The position numbers and the translations under genes were made by a program. The notes under the pieces are model-generated. The model saw nothing but the letters and a program-made list of their open reading frames with translations, was not told where the DNA came from and made no database searches. Shown piece by piece: positions 21,140 through 33,268 of a DNA stretch of 64,000 nucleotides. Positions within the stretch are counted from its first letter, which is position 1; each line of letters opens with the position of its first letter. Where the stretch lies: assembly GCA_030374765.1 (NCBI GenBank), contig JARGXX010000003.1:1240001-1304000 (forward strand). The letters run 5' to 3'. The DNA comes from Agarophyton chilense (taxonomy: Eukaryota; Rhodophyta; Florideophyceae; Gracilariales; Gracilariaceae).

Positions 21140-22760
21140 TCGAAGTCTTGGCATGGGCGTCGCATTTTGCGTCACATCGATCGTCACACGTCACTTCAAA
21201 AGCTCTGGACTCACGTCCAAGCTGGAGCAAATTTACAAGCGAGCCTTTACATGATACAGATCGCTACTGGATCTCCGAAAAGAAGGAACTCTCCTTGAAG
21301 CTGCTTGAAACTGCGTTGGCGTCGCATACCTAAAACTCAATATCACTATCTAGAAACGTCTCCTCCTCGCCGCCGCATATCGAGAGCGATACACGAAATT
21401 ATTTGCCCACGACAAAGATACCGCAATTAACTCTGGTTCGGAACTTTCAGTGCTAAAGAAAAGAAGAGATGCTCGTAATCGAGATGTTCACTTGAATCCG
21501 ACCTCCATTGCAACTCTCGGGGTTTTGAATGCTACTTCTTTTCAGGATTCTAGTGTTCCGATTACTAAACAACAGTTTGATGCAGTAGGATGGCCTGGAC
21601 TGGTGACTCGCTTGTCACGATACAAGAAGCACACGCTTGGGATTCGACTTGGCTCGTTTGCGGTCATTTCCTTTTACCACGTCCTCGCGGATTGTTCTAC
21701 AGATTATACTTTTTCATTCCCAAATGAAACTAACGAGCGTTTCGAGGCTCGTATAGAGAAGAGGTAAGAAGGCCTTATTCAGTCTCTCACTGCCGTTGAA
21801 CATCACGCCAGTAGAAGAAGCAAGGCATTGCCTTATGGACTTGCAGCCGAGGCAGCATATGCCGTTAAACGTCCAAAGTGCGCTGAGTTGCTTTTACGTC
21901 AAGAGACACCCCCGGAACCAAAAGATAACATGCTCTTCAACATAGGAAGAGAAAAACAAGCAGTTATCTCAGCCGTAGAATCATGTGATTCTGAGATTCT
22001 TCTTGAAGTGCATGGATATATATTAGAAGCCAAGAATGTGAGTAAAACCGCAAGAACGATTCGAAGCTTACAAACAAACATAGGCAACAGAGAAACAGCC
22101 TTCTAGCGACACATCTGAAGCTAATCGGGAGATCTGGTGGGCCCAAAACATTTTATTTACAAGCCGGTCGCTGGAGAGAAGCTACAATGGTAGATATCCC
22201 TGATGCTAATCTATTTATTGATCCACGGAAACGATTAGCCGATTTAGAGAAGGCGGAAATAAGTATTGAGAAAGGAACTTATCGGAGATCCTGTCGTTTC
22301 GAAGTTCAGGCTGTGCAGCATGCAGCCGCAGAAGCATCGAAAGCTATAGTGCTGTAGAATAGAGCTAAGCTGGAACCCGGATCTCTGCAATATGCAAACG
22401 ATGATGAAATTATTGCAAGAGCGATTCAAAACATTAACGATTCTGGAAAGAAAGAAGACATGTTCCTTCCGTCACGCCGTCAACAGAGGATGCTAGAACG
22501 GGGGTTCTTCTGGATGTGCTTGAAATCTATTGCTGATATCGGGGAATCAAAGCTATTTAAGCTTTGTCGAACGGAGCTCGCCAAGGCACAGGAGCGCCAA
22601 TTCTATATTCTGCATTCGGCGATATAAGACTCAAGCATGGAAAAGGAGAAGAAGCTGTAACGTACGAAAGACGGATCGTGGATTTGAGAGAGCAAAGCTG
22701 AGCTTTTGGTTGCTGCGGTCAGGGCAGAGATGCGGCAACCATTGCCTCTTGCTTGAGAAT
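21140..22760 (+). pseudogene. VPS16: Decayed copy of VPS16 (C-terminal half)
   Basis: Fragments in order match the C-terminal half of VPS16, a core subunit of the HOPS/CORVET tethering complexes on endolysosomes. Seen in order: an L-L-L-A-A-A-Y block near 21365; ITKQQFDAVGWPGLVTRLSR near 21560; YGLAAEAAYAVKRPKCAELL followed by AVISAVESCDSEILLEVHGY (21828-22030), the VPS16 A-x-x-A-x-x-x-x-R-x-x-x-A-x-x-LL and A-x-ESGD-like blocks; FYLQAGRWREA near 22151; and FFWMCLKSIADIGESKLFKL near 22508. Stops at 21765 and 22104, a frameshift between 22106 and 22151, and further stops near 22356 and 22626 show it is dead. VPS16 is normally essential, so a working copy probably exists elsewhere. Confidence 0.75.
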
Positions 22761-23313
22761 TCAACAACTCTTTGAAGAGGTCTAGGATCTAACCGCAAGA
22801 CCTCTAAACAAACTGACAGAACCACATTAAAGAGGTGCGAACAGCCCGAAATTTGAAGCTGGTTGATGTAAATGAGTCTCAACGAAAAAGGACTTCTATT
22901 ATCAAAAGGCCCGGAGACGATATGTATCCCGACACTCATGAAGCGTTGTTATGAAAGACGTAAGCCCCGTTGCACACTTCGAGTGCGAAATCTTTGTGAG
23001 GTTTGTAAATTCCTGTTTATTTACAATTCAGGTGCTTCGTGACAAACGAGCCACCAGTCCACACGATCCCGGAGCATCGAACTGTCGGAGAATTGATCCA
23101 CCGGTAGCAGTTAGCGGAGTAAAACGAGATGTGGGAAGCATAGAGGCACAAAAGCGTGCTACGGTTAAATTGTGGTGCAATATTGTTAAATAGTTCGACG
23201 ATGCCTCTTGCGCAATATCCAAATTCTCAAGCTCTCCGGCGAGTGCATCTCGGATTTGCCAGTTCTCTCGCTTCCAATTTCTTGACCTTCTGTTCTTTCT
23301 TTCAGTATGTAGC
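22761..23313. other. Non-coding DNA left of copy 2
   Basis: No gene seen; it may contain the last decayed codons of VPS16. It ends with the 5-bp GTAGC that abuts the LTR of copy 2. Confidence 0.5.
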
Positions 23314-23947
23314 TGTCATATAGTGGCAGAAGGTCTGACCTTTGAGGTTGTCAATATACTACACTGACCCTGTAAGTGATGGATGCGAGGGATCATCGGC
23401 CATGCAGCTTCGGCCGAGCTACCATCTAGGTGTTGTCAGCCACGTGTAGTGTTGACATGTACCTTCTGGTTGGGTAATTGTTAGTACTTGTAATTGTAAT
23501 TATATTTATTTTAGTACAGTAGTGGAGTGGCCACCTAGCACTGTAGCCAGTGCTGGCCAGGTCTCTGACACTAGGTCAGAGACCGTGCCTTGCTGGCACC
23601 TCCCGGGTGATCTGGAGAGTGCAGTCCACTGCATATGGGGAACTGCACCTCCCCCATCTTAATCTGATAAAGACAGGCATCACTTGGGTCACGAATTTAC
23701 CTTTCGGTTCTTTGTTTCTCTGCTACCACACAGGCTTTCCCGCGCGTCGACGCCTACCATCGTTCACCTACACGGTATAGGCTAGTCGCCCCGCCATTTG
23801 CCCCTGCGGGTTTTCACGGTGCCCTGTTACCATCGAGGTTTACAACTTCTACCTTCTAAGGTTGAGCGCCACCACGCTCCCTACGGTTGAGCGTCACCAC
23901 GCTCCCAAGACAAGACAGTAGCAGACCCCAGAGGTGATTGTACGACA
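23314..23947 (+). repeat. 5' LTR of copy 2
   Basis: It runs from TGTCATATAGTGGC to TTGTACGACA. It contains the hairpin cluster at 23537-23633 and two hairpin-forming 25-bp tandem units near its 3' end. Confidence 0.95.
23537..23633. promoter_or_regulatory. Cluster of adjacent short hairpins inside the LTR
   Basis: Inverted repeats follow almost end to end: AGCACTG/CAGTGCT (23537-23554, 4-nt loop); GGTCTCTGAC/GTCAGAGACC (23560-23584, 5-nt loop); GTGCC/GGCAC (23585-23599, 5-nt loop); CACC/GGTG enclosing CCCGGG (23597-23609); TGCAGT/ACTGCA (23620-23633, 2-nt loop). The cluster recurs in the other LTRs (for example 837-933 and 34186-34282). It could fold in the transcript or bind dimeric proteins in DNA; which one is unknown. 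Confidence 0.6.
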
Positions 23948-23950
23948 TTT

Positions 23951-23966
23951 TGGTCTCCCGACTTAG
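23951..23966 (+). other. Putative primer-binding site of copy 2
   Basis: TGGTCTCCCGACTTAG begins three bases after the 5' LTR, the place and TGG start expected for a tRNA 3'-end primer site. Copy 3 has the same site with one change (60667-60682, minus strand). I could not assign the tRNA; it is not the initiator methionine pattern. Confidence 0.5.
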
Positions 23967-24094
23967 AAAGTATTTTTAGGTTTCGTCGTACCTTCACGGT
24001 TCACACGAGATTCCGAGAAAGATTGGACACTCGTACACCTATTTGGTTTCAGGAAATCCCGCAAAGCAATACAGGATACCATTATTGGTCACAA

Positions 24095-26369
24095 ATGGAA
24101 CGACCCAAAAGGAATACGCGTGGTGCGAGCGCCCCGCCAAGCCATAAAGGTCCTTAAGGAGCCCCATCGGCTCAACCGATTCTGAAAAAACCCCGAGGAG
24201 CTGCTCCGGCACCCTCGGGACAAAACCGTAAAGGTACATGGTCCGCCGCCTATGGAAACGGAACCTCAAATGGAATTACCAATTGAGGTTGCAGCGGAGG
24301 AGCTATGGCCTCAGCTCGGGGAGCGAGCGAAAGCGCTCGTCACCCTCGCGGTCGAGGATGCATTAACAATAAAGGCGAAGTCGGATACCCGGATTGTTCC
24401 GCCCTCAATGGACGTCGATGCATTAACCATAAAGGAGAAGTCGGATACCCAGATGATTCCGCTCTCAATGGACGTCGATGCATTTACCCGTATTGTGGTT
24501 GACCGAGCAGCTCAAGAGCTATCGGACAGGATACCTGAAATGGTGAAACAGTATCTCTTTACAGATGCTAGGGAGCATGTTTACCGCGCTGTGCAGGACC
24601 ATTGGGTTTCCGAGGGATTCCCAGAATCCCGACCGACACAGGTGAACATCGCAAAGCGCATACCACAAGGGTTCCAAATGGGTCATTCCACCCATTCCAA
24701 ACACTTACCTACTGATTGTGAGAACCTACAAGGTCCAAGGCAAAGCCAAGAGGTCCCGGGGAAGGTAGATCCTCAAGATACTTACCTGCCACCAATTACT
24801 GGTTTCATTCAAAAGGAATCCCATGGAGGTGGTCCCAAGGACGATTCGTCTGACTCGTTGGATGAGCGACGAGGAAAACGAAAAGGGAAGAAGCGGAGGA
24901 CGATGAAGGGAAAGAATCGATAGGATGATTCAGACCCCCCCGACTCGTCAGACTCCACTTCCGACACGAGTTCATCGTCGGATGATGACCGTAAAGGTAA
25001 GAAGAAGAAGAAACCGAACAGATCGACGAAGAAGTCGTCGAAGAAGAACCGAAAGGGTAAAAAGTGATACAATGAGTCGCCCGACTCTGAGTCGGACACC
25101 GAAATGGACCTGGAGGTGCACCGACCGTTGAACGATATGTTCATCAAAGAGGTTGATTACAGGACTTATGGGTTGATCAACAAGTCTTCTGAATACACCC
25201 ACGAGGTTACTCAGGAGATTACTAAGCACCAAAAGAAGCTCAGCTTCCAAATGGGTGACACAACCTTCACAGGTACGGATCCTATTGCGGCGATTGAGTT
25301 TCTACAGAAGTACAAGCTTGCATGTGACGAAAACGGTTTTTCCGAGGGCGCTGCTATGTGGTTATTTCAGTTTTACCTAAAAGGACAAGCATAATACTTG
25401 CTGCATGGTAGGCTCCGCGGCAATACCTTAGCGATGGATGAGGATGGCACAGAGATGTTGGAGTCATACCCAGAAGTGGTCAATTTCCTTTTGGAAACAT
25501 ACGCCAACGTTGAGGTTATCCAAGAGGCTTATTCGAAAGTCCTCGCCTACCATTAAAGGTCTGGGCAAACCGAATCGGAGTTTTCGCTCGCGCTGTGGAA
25601 TCTGGCAACCCGCTGTGGTAATGTATTCACTACCTCTTGGTTGAAGTCGCTATTTGCCGACAATGCCGACAAAGCGATGCGTTCCCAGGTACGCAACTAC
25701 CTGGCCACTAACCGAAAGGTAGAATACAATGGGATGGCTCGATACTCTCAGGGCCTTGGATATACCCTTCGGCTGGGAAAGAGACCAGCCGTGCCTTTAT
25801 CCTCGAAGGATAAACCGAAAAGGTCGGTCTCGGAAATTGAAGATACCACAACCTCAGAGGGTAGCTCGCACCTCGAAGTACCTACAGGGACCGCTACCCA
25901 CTTGGTAGCGACCCAGGGGCGGTTCTCGAAACCTTCAACGGTAGGAAATTGGTCGTCAACGCGTACACCAAACTCGGTACAATCGCCACCAAGTTTGGTG
26001 AGCTCGCATAGGATGCCGGGAGTGTGCTCCTATAACTCGCCACCCACATCCTACGCCATTGCTCCTACCGACCAAGTTTCGAAGCCCCCCTCAATGGTAA
26101 CGCAAGACCACCAAACTGGAGGCCTCGTTTGCTGGTTTTGTCTCGCGACAGACCATTTGGCAAACAATTGCGCTAGCTTACATCCAGGGATGAGAGACCA
26201 GTTGATTCAGGCTCGCATGCAGAATCACCAACGCCTCTATGGGTCTTCAACGCAAGCACCAAATAGATTCCAACCCCGTACACCGGTACAGATCAATACC
26301 ATCGAGGAAACGCCAAACTTGGACTCAACCCCTCCCGTACAGGAGAAAAACACCGAACGGTTGGCGTAA
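24095..26369 (+). pseudogene. gag of copy 2 with five stops and one frameshift
   Basis: The ATG at 24095 matches the gag start of copy 3. A TAA at 24155 and a 1-bp insertion in an A-run near 24187 break the N-terminus. From 24252 the frame is continuous except for TAG (24921), TGA (25065, CGA in copy 3), TAA (25392) and TAA (25554, CAA in copy 3). It carries a local duplication at about 24358-24484 (an I-K-x-K-S-D-T segment repeated). Retrotransposon Gag domain at about 25245-25760; C-terminal zinc knuckle CWFCLATDHLANNC (C-x2-C-x4-H-x4-C) near 26130. From 25749 on it is identical to copy 3. The stop TAA overlaps the next ATG as TAATG. Confidence 0.9.
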
Positions 26370-29259
26370 TGGCCGAACCCAACCTGCGATCGGAAGGCCA
26401 ATCGATACCCAGAACCTTGAAGGTGGAAGAGAAGGCGTCACAACCAGGTCCGGTTTGTCATATGAAGTACAAGAACTATAAAGTGCGTGCCTCAATGTGT
26501 TTCTCCGATCGCCTTGCGGTTCCGGTCACCTGCGTGCTGGATACGGGGGCCGGCCCAAACGTCCGGAACTCCCGCGTCATACCTGAGACGGTACTTCGGA
26601 ACTTGAGCCGACCTCCCTACAACAACCCGCTGGTGGATGCAAATGAGCGCCCATTAAACCTTCGAGGTATGCTCATCAATGTGGTGCAGCTCGGATACCT
26701 CAAGGTAAGACTGCAATTCTTTGTTGTCGACCATTTACCAACTGACTGCCTACTAGGTACGAACTTCATCGACAGATATGTCAGGGCAATCCTTCCTGGT
26801 TCCCATACCGTCGCCCTACTTCACAGGGGACGAATAGTCATTTTAGGTAATACGGAAACAAAACGGGGATGGTTCGTCAAACCGAAGAAGAGGATATCAA
26901 ACGAAACGGTCTCCAACAAAGTGCGCATTACCCAACAGGTTGTTATCCCGCCAATGCACCAAATATTGGTACTGGTGTCGTGTGCGACCCCGGGGCTGGT
27001 CATACTACAAAACCATCCGAGGTTAGAACATCGAAACCTCACTTTGATGGCCAACGGGATAGTCGACAACATCCCAAAGCAACCCTTTAAGGTGTATCAG
27101 TAACTTCAGCAGTCGCGCCGTGAAGTTGCCGAAAAATACCAATGTTGGCATCGCACTATCGGCACCACAAGGGGTCCTCACCGTAGCTCACACTGATCTC
27201 GGCGAGGTCGCCTTCGATAAGGAAGGGGGTGCGCAAATGCGTCCACAACCATAAAGGTATCGATAAATACCAACTTGGAAGCAAAGATAACCGATAAGGC
27301 ATCGGTAGAAAAAGAAAACAAACCTGACCCTGAGAGGCAATGGCAAGATACATTCCAGATTGGTGAAAAAACGGCAAACTGCGAGGCGGTATCCTCGACC
27401 TTCTGGAGGAGTTTGAAACTATGTGGTCAGGCCATCTGGGCCAAATTAAGGCCACACAGCATCGCATCGAGCTCCTCCCTGACTCGAAGCCGATTTATCA
27501 GAAACCATACCGTGCAGGTCCGAAGGCGAGAGAAGTAGAACTCAAAGAAGTGGAGCGAATGCTCCAAGAAGGTGTAATTGAACCAGCCAACTCAGATTGG
27601 GCTAGTCCCGTGGTTCTGGTTCAGAAGAAAGGGGATAACCGTATAAGGTTCTGTGTGGACTATAGGAGTCTCAACAGCGTGACGGCCAGGGACTCGTACT
27701 CGATACCTAGAATGGATGAGTGCATCGACTCCGTGGGAGATGCGCAGAGATTTACCACGTTGGATGCCAATTGTGGTTATTGGCATGTACCTGTAGGTGA
27801 GAAACAATGAGACAAAACGACTTTCACGTGCCATGCAGATTTGTTTCGCTTCACGCGGATTCCATTCGGATTGCGCAATGCTCCAGCCCCCTTTCAAAGG
27901 GCACTGGACATCATCCTTTCGATGGTTAAATGGACAACCGCCTTGGTATACATCGACGATGTATTCATCTATTCCAGATCGGTAGAAGAGCATTTTGCAC
28001 ACGTACGCACCGTACTAACCCTCCTAGCTGAGGCGGGGGTGGCGCTGAAGCTACGCAAATGCGTCTTCTTTACCAGAACGGTTGAATACCTGGGCCACAT
28101 CATAGGCCCTGGTACCCTAGAGGTTGCGCCGAGCAAAATAAGAGCCGTACAGGAGGTCAAGTTGCCACGATCCCAGACAGACGTAAGATCCTTTATAGGT
28201 TTATGTAACGTCTATCGTCGCTTCGTGAAGGGATTCGCGAAAATAGCGGCTCCCCTCAACAAAAATCTCAAGAAAGGTGAACCTGAACGGTTTCAGAATC
28301 TATCGAACGAAGAAATGGATACCTTTGAGGAATTGAAACGAGCGCTGTTGTCGCCGCCAATCTTAGCGTTACCGAAAACAGGTCTACCATACACGCTGGA
28401 TACAGAGGCATCCCATGCTTAAATTGGCTGTTGTCTCATACAGAAGCAGCACAACGGAGACAAATTACCTATAGGATACTGGAGCCGCGCTATTTATGAG
28501 GCGGAGCAGAACTACACGGAAACCGAGAAGGAATGTCTAGCAGTAGTGTGGAGCATGTTGATGCTCCGTCCATACCTGTATGGTGAGCGCTTTACGTTGC
28601 GCACGGATCACGACGCCTTAAGGTGGATCCTCGGACTCGCAGATGCGTCTGGTAGACTTGCCCGTTGGAGGTTGAGACTGTCGGAGTTTGAATACGACGT
28701 AAAGTACCGTACAGGTATTAAGCACAACATAGCTGACGCTATGTCACGCTTAAACACCTCAGAGTTAGAGACAGAACCGGTGGACGATGATATCCCTTGC
28801 TTTTTGGTGTCATCAAACCAAAATGGTATCGGCGAACACCTAGAAGGAGATTGGGACTTATCTGAAGAAGGTGCTTTGCGGAACACTGACATGGCAACGC
28901 AGATACTGACCCTAGAGGAAACAAACGTCATGCCCGTAACCCGAGAGGAATTTCTACGGGAACAGGCCCAGGATGCGTATTGCAGAACCCTGGCTGACCA
29001 AATTGGTTTCAAAGGATCACCGTTCGATGTGGACCACAATGAGTACATCGTGAGAAGGTCAACATTGAATGGTAGCCTTCAAAAGGTGGTTCCGAAGGCA
29101 CTGCGCCCGAGAGCCTTGTATCTCGCGCACTACCCGCGACTATCGGGACACCCCGGTGCCACCAGGATGTATTACACCTTGAGGCAACAGTTCTATTGGA
29201 CTCATATGGCCCATCATGTCTATACCTTTGTAGGTCAATGCGAATCTTGTGTTCGTACC
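25749..29259 (+). repeat. 3,511-bp tract identical (inverted) to 55438-58948 of copy 3
   Basis: Reading copy 3 backwards, the last mismatch at one side is T25748 versus the complement of C58949, and at the other side C29260 versus the complement of C55437. Between them both intervals are exactly 3,511 bp and I found no difference in the stretches compared base by base; all the long translations in several frames on both strands agree, including shared stops. Outside the tract the copies differ every few dozen bases. Confidence 0.85.
26369..27103 (+). CDS. Aspartic protease ORF of copy 2 (pro)
   Basis: Opens at an ATG overlapping the gag stop by one base (TAATG), consistent with coupled termination and re-initiation. 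The active-site loop VLDTGAGPNV lies near residues 59-68 and the second conserved block LLGTNFIDRYVRAILPG near 126-142. The ORF ends early at TAA (27101) because of a frameshift just upstream: another frame continues with SRAVKLPKNTNVGIAL, matching the equivalent region of family 2. As the start of a pro-pol polyprotein it is broken. Confidence 0.8.
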   Translation: MAEPNLRSEGQSIPRTLKVEEKASQPGPVCHMKYKNYKVRASMCFSDRLAVPVTCVLDTGAGPNVRNSRVIPETVLRNLSRPPYNNPLVDANERPLNLRGMLINVVQLGYLKVRLQFFVVDHLPTDCLLGTNFIDRYVRAILPGSHTVALLHRGRIVILGNTETKRGWFVKPKKRISNETVSNKVRITQQVVIPPMHQILVLVSCATPGLVILQNHPRLEHRNLTLMANGIVDNIPKQPFKVYQ

Positions 29260-30654
29260 CGCGGTTGTACTCGAAAGCATCGAAAGTAGCTAAAACTGTT
29301 TCCAGCAGCGGGTCCGCTGTAGTTTATTGCGATAGACCTTCTAGGACCACTTCCCAAAACCAAGAATGGGTATCAGCACATTCTAGTGATCACCGACTGG
29401 TTCTCGAAGCTCACGAGAGCGGTACCTTTAAAGGAGACGAAGTCAACCACGCTGGCGATCGCGTTCCTCAACAAATGGGTCTACCCGTATGTAGCACCAC
29501 TCTTCCTACTTACCGATAATGTTTCAAACTTGGCATCGAAGTTCTTCGAAGCAGTCTGTAACCTCTTGGGTATCAAGCACAATTTCACTACTGCCTACCA
29601 CCGGCAGACGAACGGACAGGTCGAGCGCTTCAACCACACATTGTTATCAAGGCTACGACACTATACGGAAGAGCATCAAACTGGGTGGGATGAGCTGGTG
29701 CAACTGCTCACCTACTCTTATAACCTTCAGGTACACTGGTCAACGCAGACCACTCCATTTGATTTGGTTCTTTCGCGACACCCCCCAGGTATTTTAGTGC
29801 AGGGAGATCATACCACCAGCACTGCAGCTGGCGCACTGACCCCTGCCCAGGTCAAGCGGAATATCCTTTTGAGGTTGAGGAGGGCTCTCAAACATGCAGA
29901 GAGCCGCCTCACTGCAGCCCAGAAGCGGTACAAGGCCGACTACGACCGTAGGGTAACCAAAGTGGTCTCTGTATCCTTGGGACAATATGTCTACACAGAC
30001 AACCCACCTTCAGGTAAAAGACCACGACCGGGTGATGAAGCAGATGATGAAGCTATTGAAAGAGATATCAATTCGAAGCTTCTACCCAAATCAGTGGGAC
30101 CTTATAATGTATTGAATGCATCAGACCACACCGTTACGGTTGACCAAGATGGAATACCGAATACAATATCAACTGACCCTATTACGGTAGCCCCTGAAAC
30201 GGTTCAACATCACATGGAGGCGGACACCTCAGCCCGAGAGCCCAGAGCGGTAGCTCTGCCCACTCGACCCTCGGAGGAACCCACCCCAATTGAGGTGAAT
30301 GATGAACTACAACGGGATAATCCGGATTACAAACCTCTAACAGGGACGGAAATGGAACCTCAAACGGTAACAGCGGGAGCTCCCGACCCGTCTCCCACGC
30401 ACGAAGCTCCCAACTCGGAACATATGAACCCTCGAGGTGGCCTTTCCCCGAAAGATCAGGACCAAACCTCAGACGAATTTCCCGTTGACCGTCGGGTGGG
30501 CCACAAGCGAACCTACAATGGTCTGAAGTACACCGCCAGATGGTACGGCTGGGGCTCAGAAGGGGACACCCTCGAACCCCCAGCCGCAATACCCCCACAC
30601 TTCCCTATCAGGTATTGGCGTTGTCTCAAGGAGCCGATGCCTGCAGACGGCTAA
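27104..30654 (+). pseudogene. RT, RNase H, integrase and chromodomain of copy 2
   Basis: RT blocks: SDWASPVVLVQKKGDN, RFCVDYRSLNSV, palm box YIDDVFIYSR (near 27950). RNase H: TDHDALRWILGLADASGRLA and HNIADAMSRL. Integrase zinc region HYPRLSGHPG and CESCVRT; core with LLTDNVSN (a G-to-V change after the catalytic D-N) and NGQVERFN. A C-terminal chromodomain-like stretch (LKYTARWYGWGSEGDTLEPP) ends at 30654. Lesions: frameshifts between 27100 and 27420, TGA at 27808, TAA at 28420, TAG at 29287 and another TAG at 29320. The first three kinds fall in the tract shared with copy 3; the last two do not. Confidence 0.9.
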
Positions 30655-30685
30655 CCTTAGACCTTCGTGGTACTCAGGTCTAAGG
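30655..30685. other. Intercistronic hairpin of copy 2
   Basis: CCTTAGACCT and AGGTCTAAGG with an 11-nt loop immediately follow the pol stop codon; same as 4423-4453 in copy 1. Confidence 0.55.
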
Positions 30686-30802
30686 AAGGGGGAGAAGATA
30701 CGTCGTTTTTCGCAGAAGGTGGACGCGTATGAGTCAGATTGCCTACAAGGGAGGACACGAAAGAACAACCGAATGGAACAGTAGAAGAGACAACAATTTA
30801 CT

Positions 30803-33268
30803 TTAAGAAGGACCTGTCGGTTTAGGAGCAATGGAATCAGGAATACCCGGGTTATTGACTACCCACGGAGGAAAACCCGCGGAAATGCTAGGAGCCATCG
30901 ACCTAAGAGGTAGCGAAGGAGCGGTAGCCCCGCCACTGGGGAGAGGAGTCGAAACCAAAAGAGGATGAACGAAGGGAACCGCCGGAGCAGGTTGCAAAAC
31001 CGCAGGGTTCAAGTTTGCACCTAGAAGGGGATCCGTCAAAGGATCAGATGGCGCAGCAGCAGAGACGCTTGCCAGATTTGCAACCTGACGGGTGGCCAGT
31101 TGGTACATGTCCAACTGGAACTGATTCCGGAACTCACCAAGTCGGTTCAGCGCCTTCATGTATTGCGCATGGCGCGTCAGCAAACCTTCAAGGAGCGTCA
31201 ATGCAGCGACCACGGAGGTAGGCCCAGCCCTCTGAAAGTTGGTGACGTAAGACTGGCGAATTCGAGCCAGCAAACCGACCACGGCTGGAGAATCCATCAT
31301 AGGTTGAGGCGGAGGACGAGCCATACCCGCCAACAGAGGTCGAACCGGACCAGCAACCCGCGAGGAGCTCGGTTGAGTAGGAGTCACACCCTTAGGGATA
31401 GGCGACTTACGACCTTGAGGTATCGGCTCGGACGGGAAGGGACCACCATAACGACCAACCGGTGTCTCCACAGTACCGTGATAAGGTTCGGGGCTCGTGG
31501 GAGCTCCATAAACAGGAGGCACCCCGGGATAATATTGGGAGTGGCGAGGCACAATCTCCCAAGTTGCGGGATCGAAAGCCTCCCAACCTTGATGGGAATC
31601 CCAATGGTAATTCTTGCTCTGCTCAAGATACGAGTCCAAATCCTTCACGGTATAATCGGTCCACTCCACGATGTTCTCGTAACCAAATCGGGAAATATCC
31701 TGGGTAACCCTCAGAGGTATGAAGAAGATGCGACCTACAGGTTGAACACCATCTCGGTATATGTCAGAGTCGGGGTTGCGACAATCCCAATCGATACCGT
31801 AACGGGCGGCCTCCATAGCCAGGATAGCAACCAATACGGTCCACTCCGAGAGGGCAATCGACCAAATGAGGTAATACCGCTCTAGGTTCCGGGAAATCTG
31901 ACTCCCGAAGTACGCCAAGACCGGCGGAGTGGGCACGCTCAGCGATAAAGGAACCTCATAGGACTCTCAACACTCTGATCGAAGCACGTACCAATCGCGT
32001 CTGTCCTTCGTAGGTTGTGAGAAGTACTCGACGTTATGAAACATATACATAACGCGAGTGTACGAGTTGCTAGCGCGAACGCGACTCTCCGTCGCTTCAT
32101 CCTCGCCCCACCTACTACGGTCAGCCCAATTGATAGTGATGAAAGGCCGATTCAGGGAAACCAAGTCAGGTGAAACCGGAAGGTAAGTCTCCGGAATAGA
32201 CGGGTACTGGCACACTTGCACCACCAATCGACGGTAATAATCCAGCTCCGGTTCGATGCGCACATACGGCAAGTCGCTCGGATATATCGGCGGGATGAAA
32301 TACCTCAAAGGTGTATGACGCTGCCGACTCTGAAAACATTCCAATCGACCCTGACGAGGTTCAGAATCTTGGTCCCGTTTTTTCAAGAGCAATGGAACGG
32401 AGCGAAGGCGCTCGCAGTCCCAACGGGACAAACCCAAGTAGGTATCCAATTGTGGTCTGGTAAGAGCTGCCGGCAACAACGAACTCCCTACCGCCACAGG
32501 CCAATCGTACTTGAACAGGTCATTGTTCGTCACCTGGTCGAAGGTAATACCAAAAGGTCCATACTGACTCGTCGTCCGGTTCGCCGCACCAAACGCGAGA
32601 TTGTGAGCCCAATTGGTTCGGGTCGTCGAAGGAAGTCCACCACTGCGTTGGTACGGGTCAGCCGGAGTCCCAGGGGAGAACTCAGTCGCAGGGACAGGGA
32701 TACAACGAATCCCAATGTTGGTAGGCGTTCGCGAAGTCGACCGAGTTACCCTCTTGGTAATACCACGGCGTCCACGGCCACGAGATGGGCCGCTACCTGA
32801 CATGGTTGGGAAGGCCGTAGCTCGACCCGACGAACGAGGTGATGACTCGACCTCCATCGCCGCGGTGAACTCCAGCGGGTATTCATCCTTCTGAAGTAGA
32901 GCCTCCTCGGTCCGTTCTGAGGAGACGGCCAACGGATCCAACATTTCCGGTAGTACCGACACTGACCTTTTGGGTACAACAGTGGCTGGCGTGCGGTCGC
33001 GAGCGGGTCCAGACCTTTGAGATATTGTGGAACGGGACCAATCCGACCTCAAAGGCATAACTGCAGGGGGATCAATCCCCTCGGAATCTCCAACTTCTTT
33101 GACCTCAATGGTACCCGGCATCTCAAGTCTCTCGAGCGCTGGTGCTGCTTGTGGGGACGAACCACCCCTTCGAGGTATCGGTGACGAATCCACGAGGCGG
33201 CGCGAGGTGCACCGACGTGGTACCGAATGGGGTCGAACGCGTGCGCGGAGGTGGCGGGATCCTGTCAT
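30803..33268 (-). pseudogene. Antisense ORF of copy 2, one nonsense codon
   Basis: Same protein as the copy 1 antisense ORF and in one continuous minus-strand frame, starting at the shared M-T-G-S ATG (33268). A Trp codon of the W-W-E-S-Y-E-V motif has become TGA at about 31967-31969, splitting it into 433 and about 385 codons. No frameshift occurs in 2.4 kb, a much lower lesion density than in gag of the same copy. The C-terminal block (R-S-M-A-P-S-I-S-A-G-F-P-P-W onward) is intact. Confidence 0.85.

Noticed and set aside
23951..23966. Assignment of the primer site to a specific tRNA, or to self-priming
   Set aside because: The sequence does not match a tRNA 3' end I can name with confidence, and no convincing full complement was seen in the LTR.
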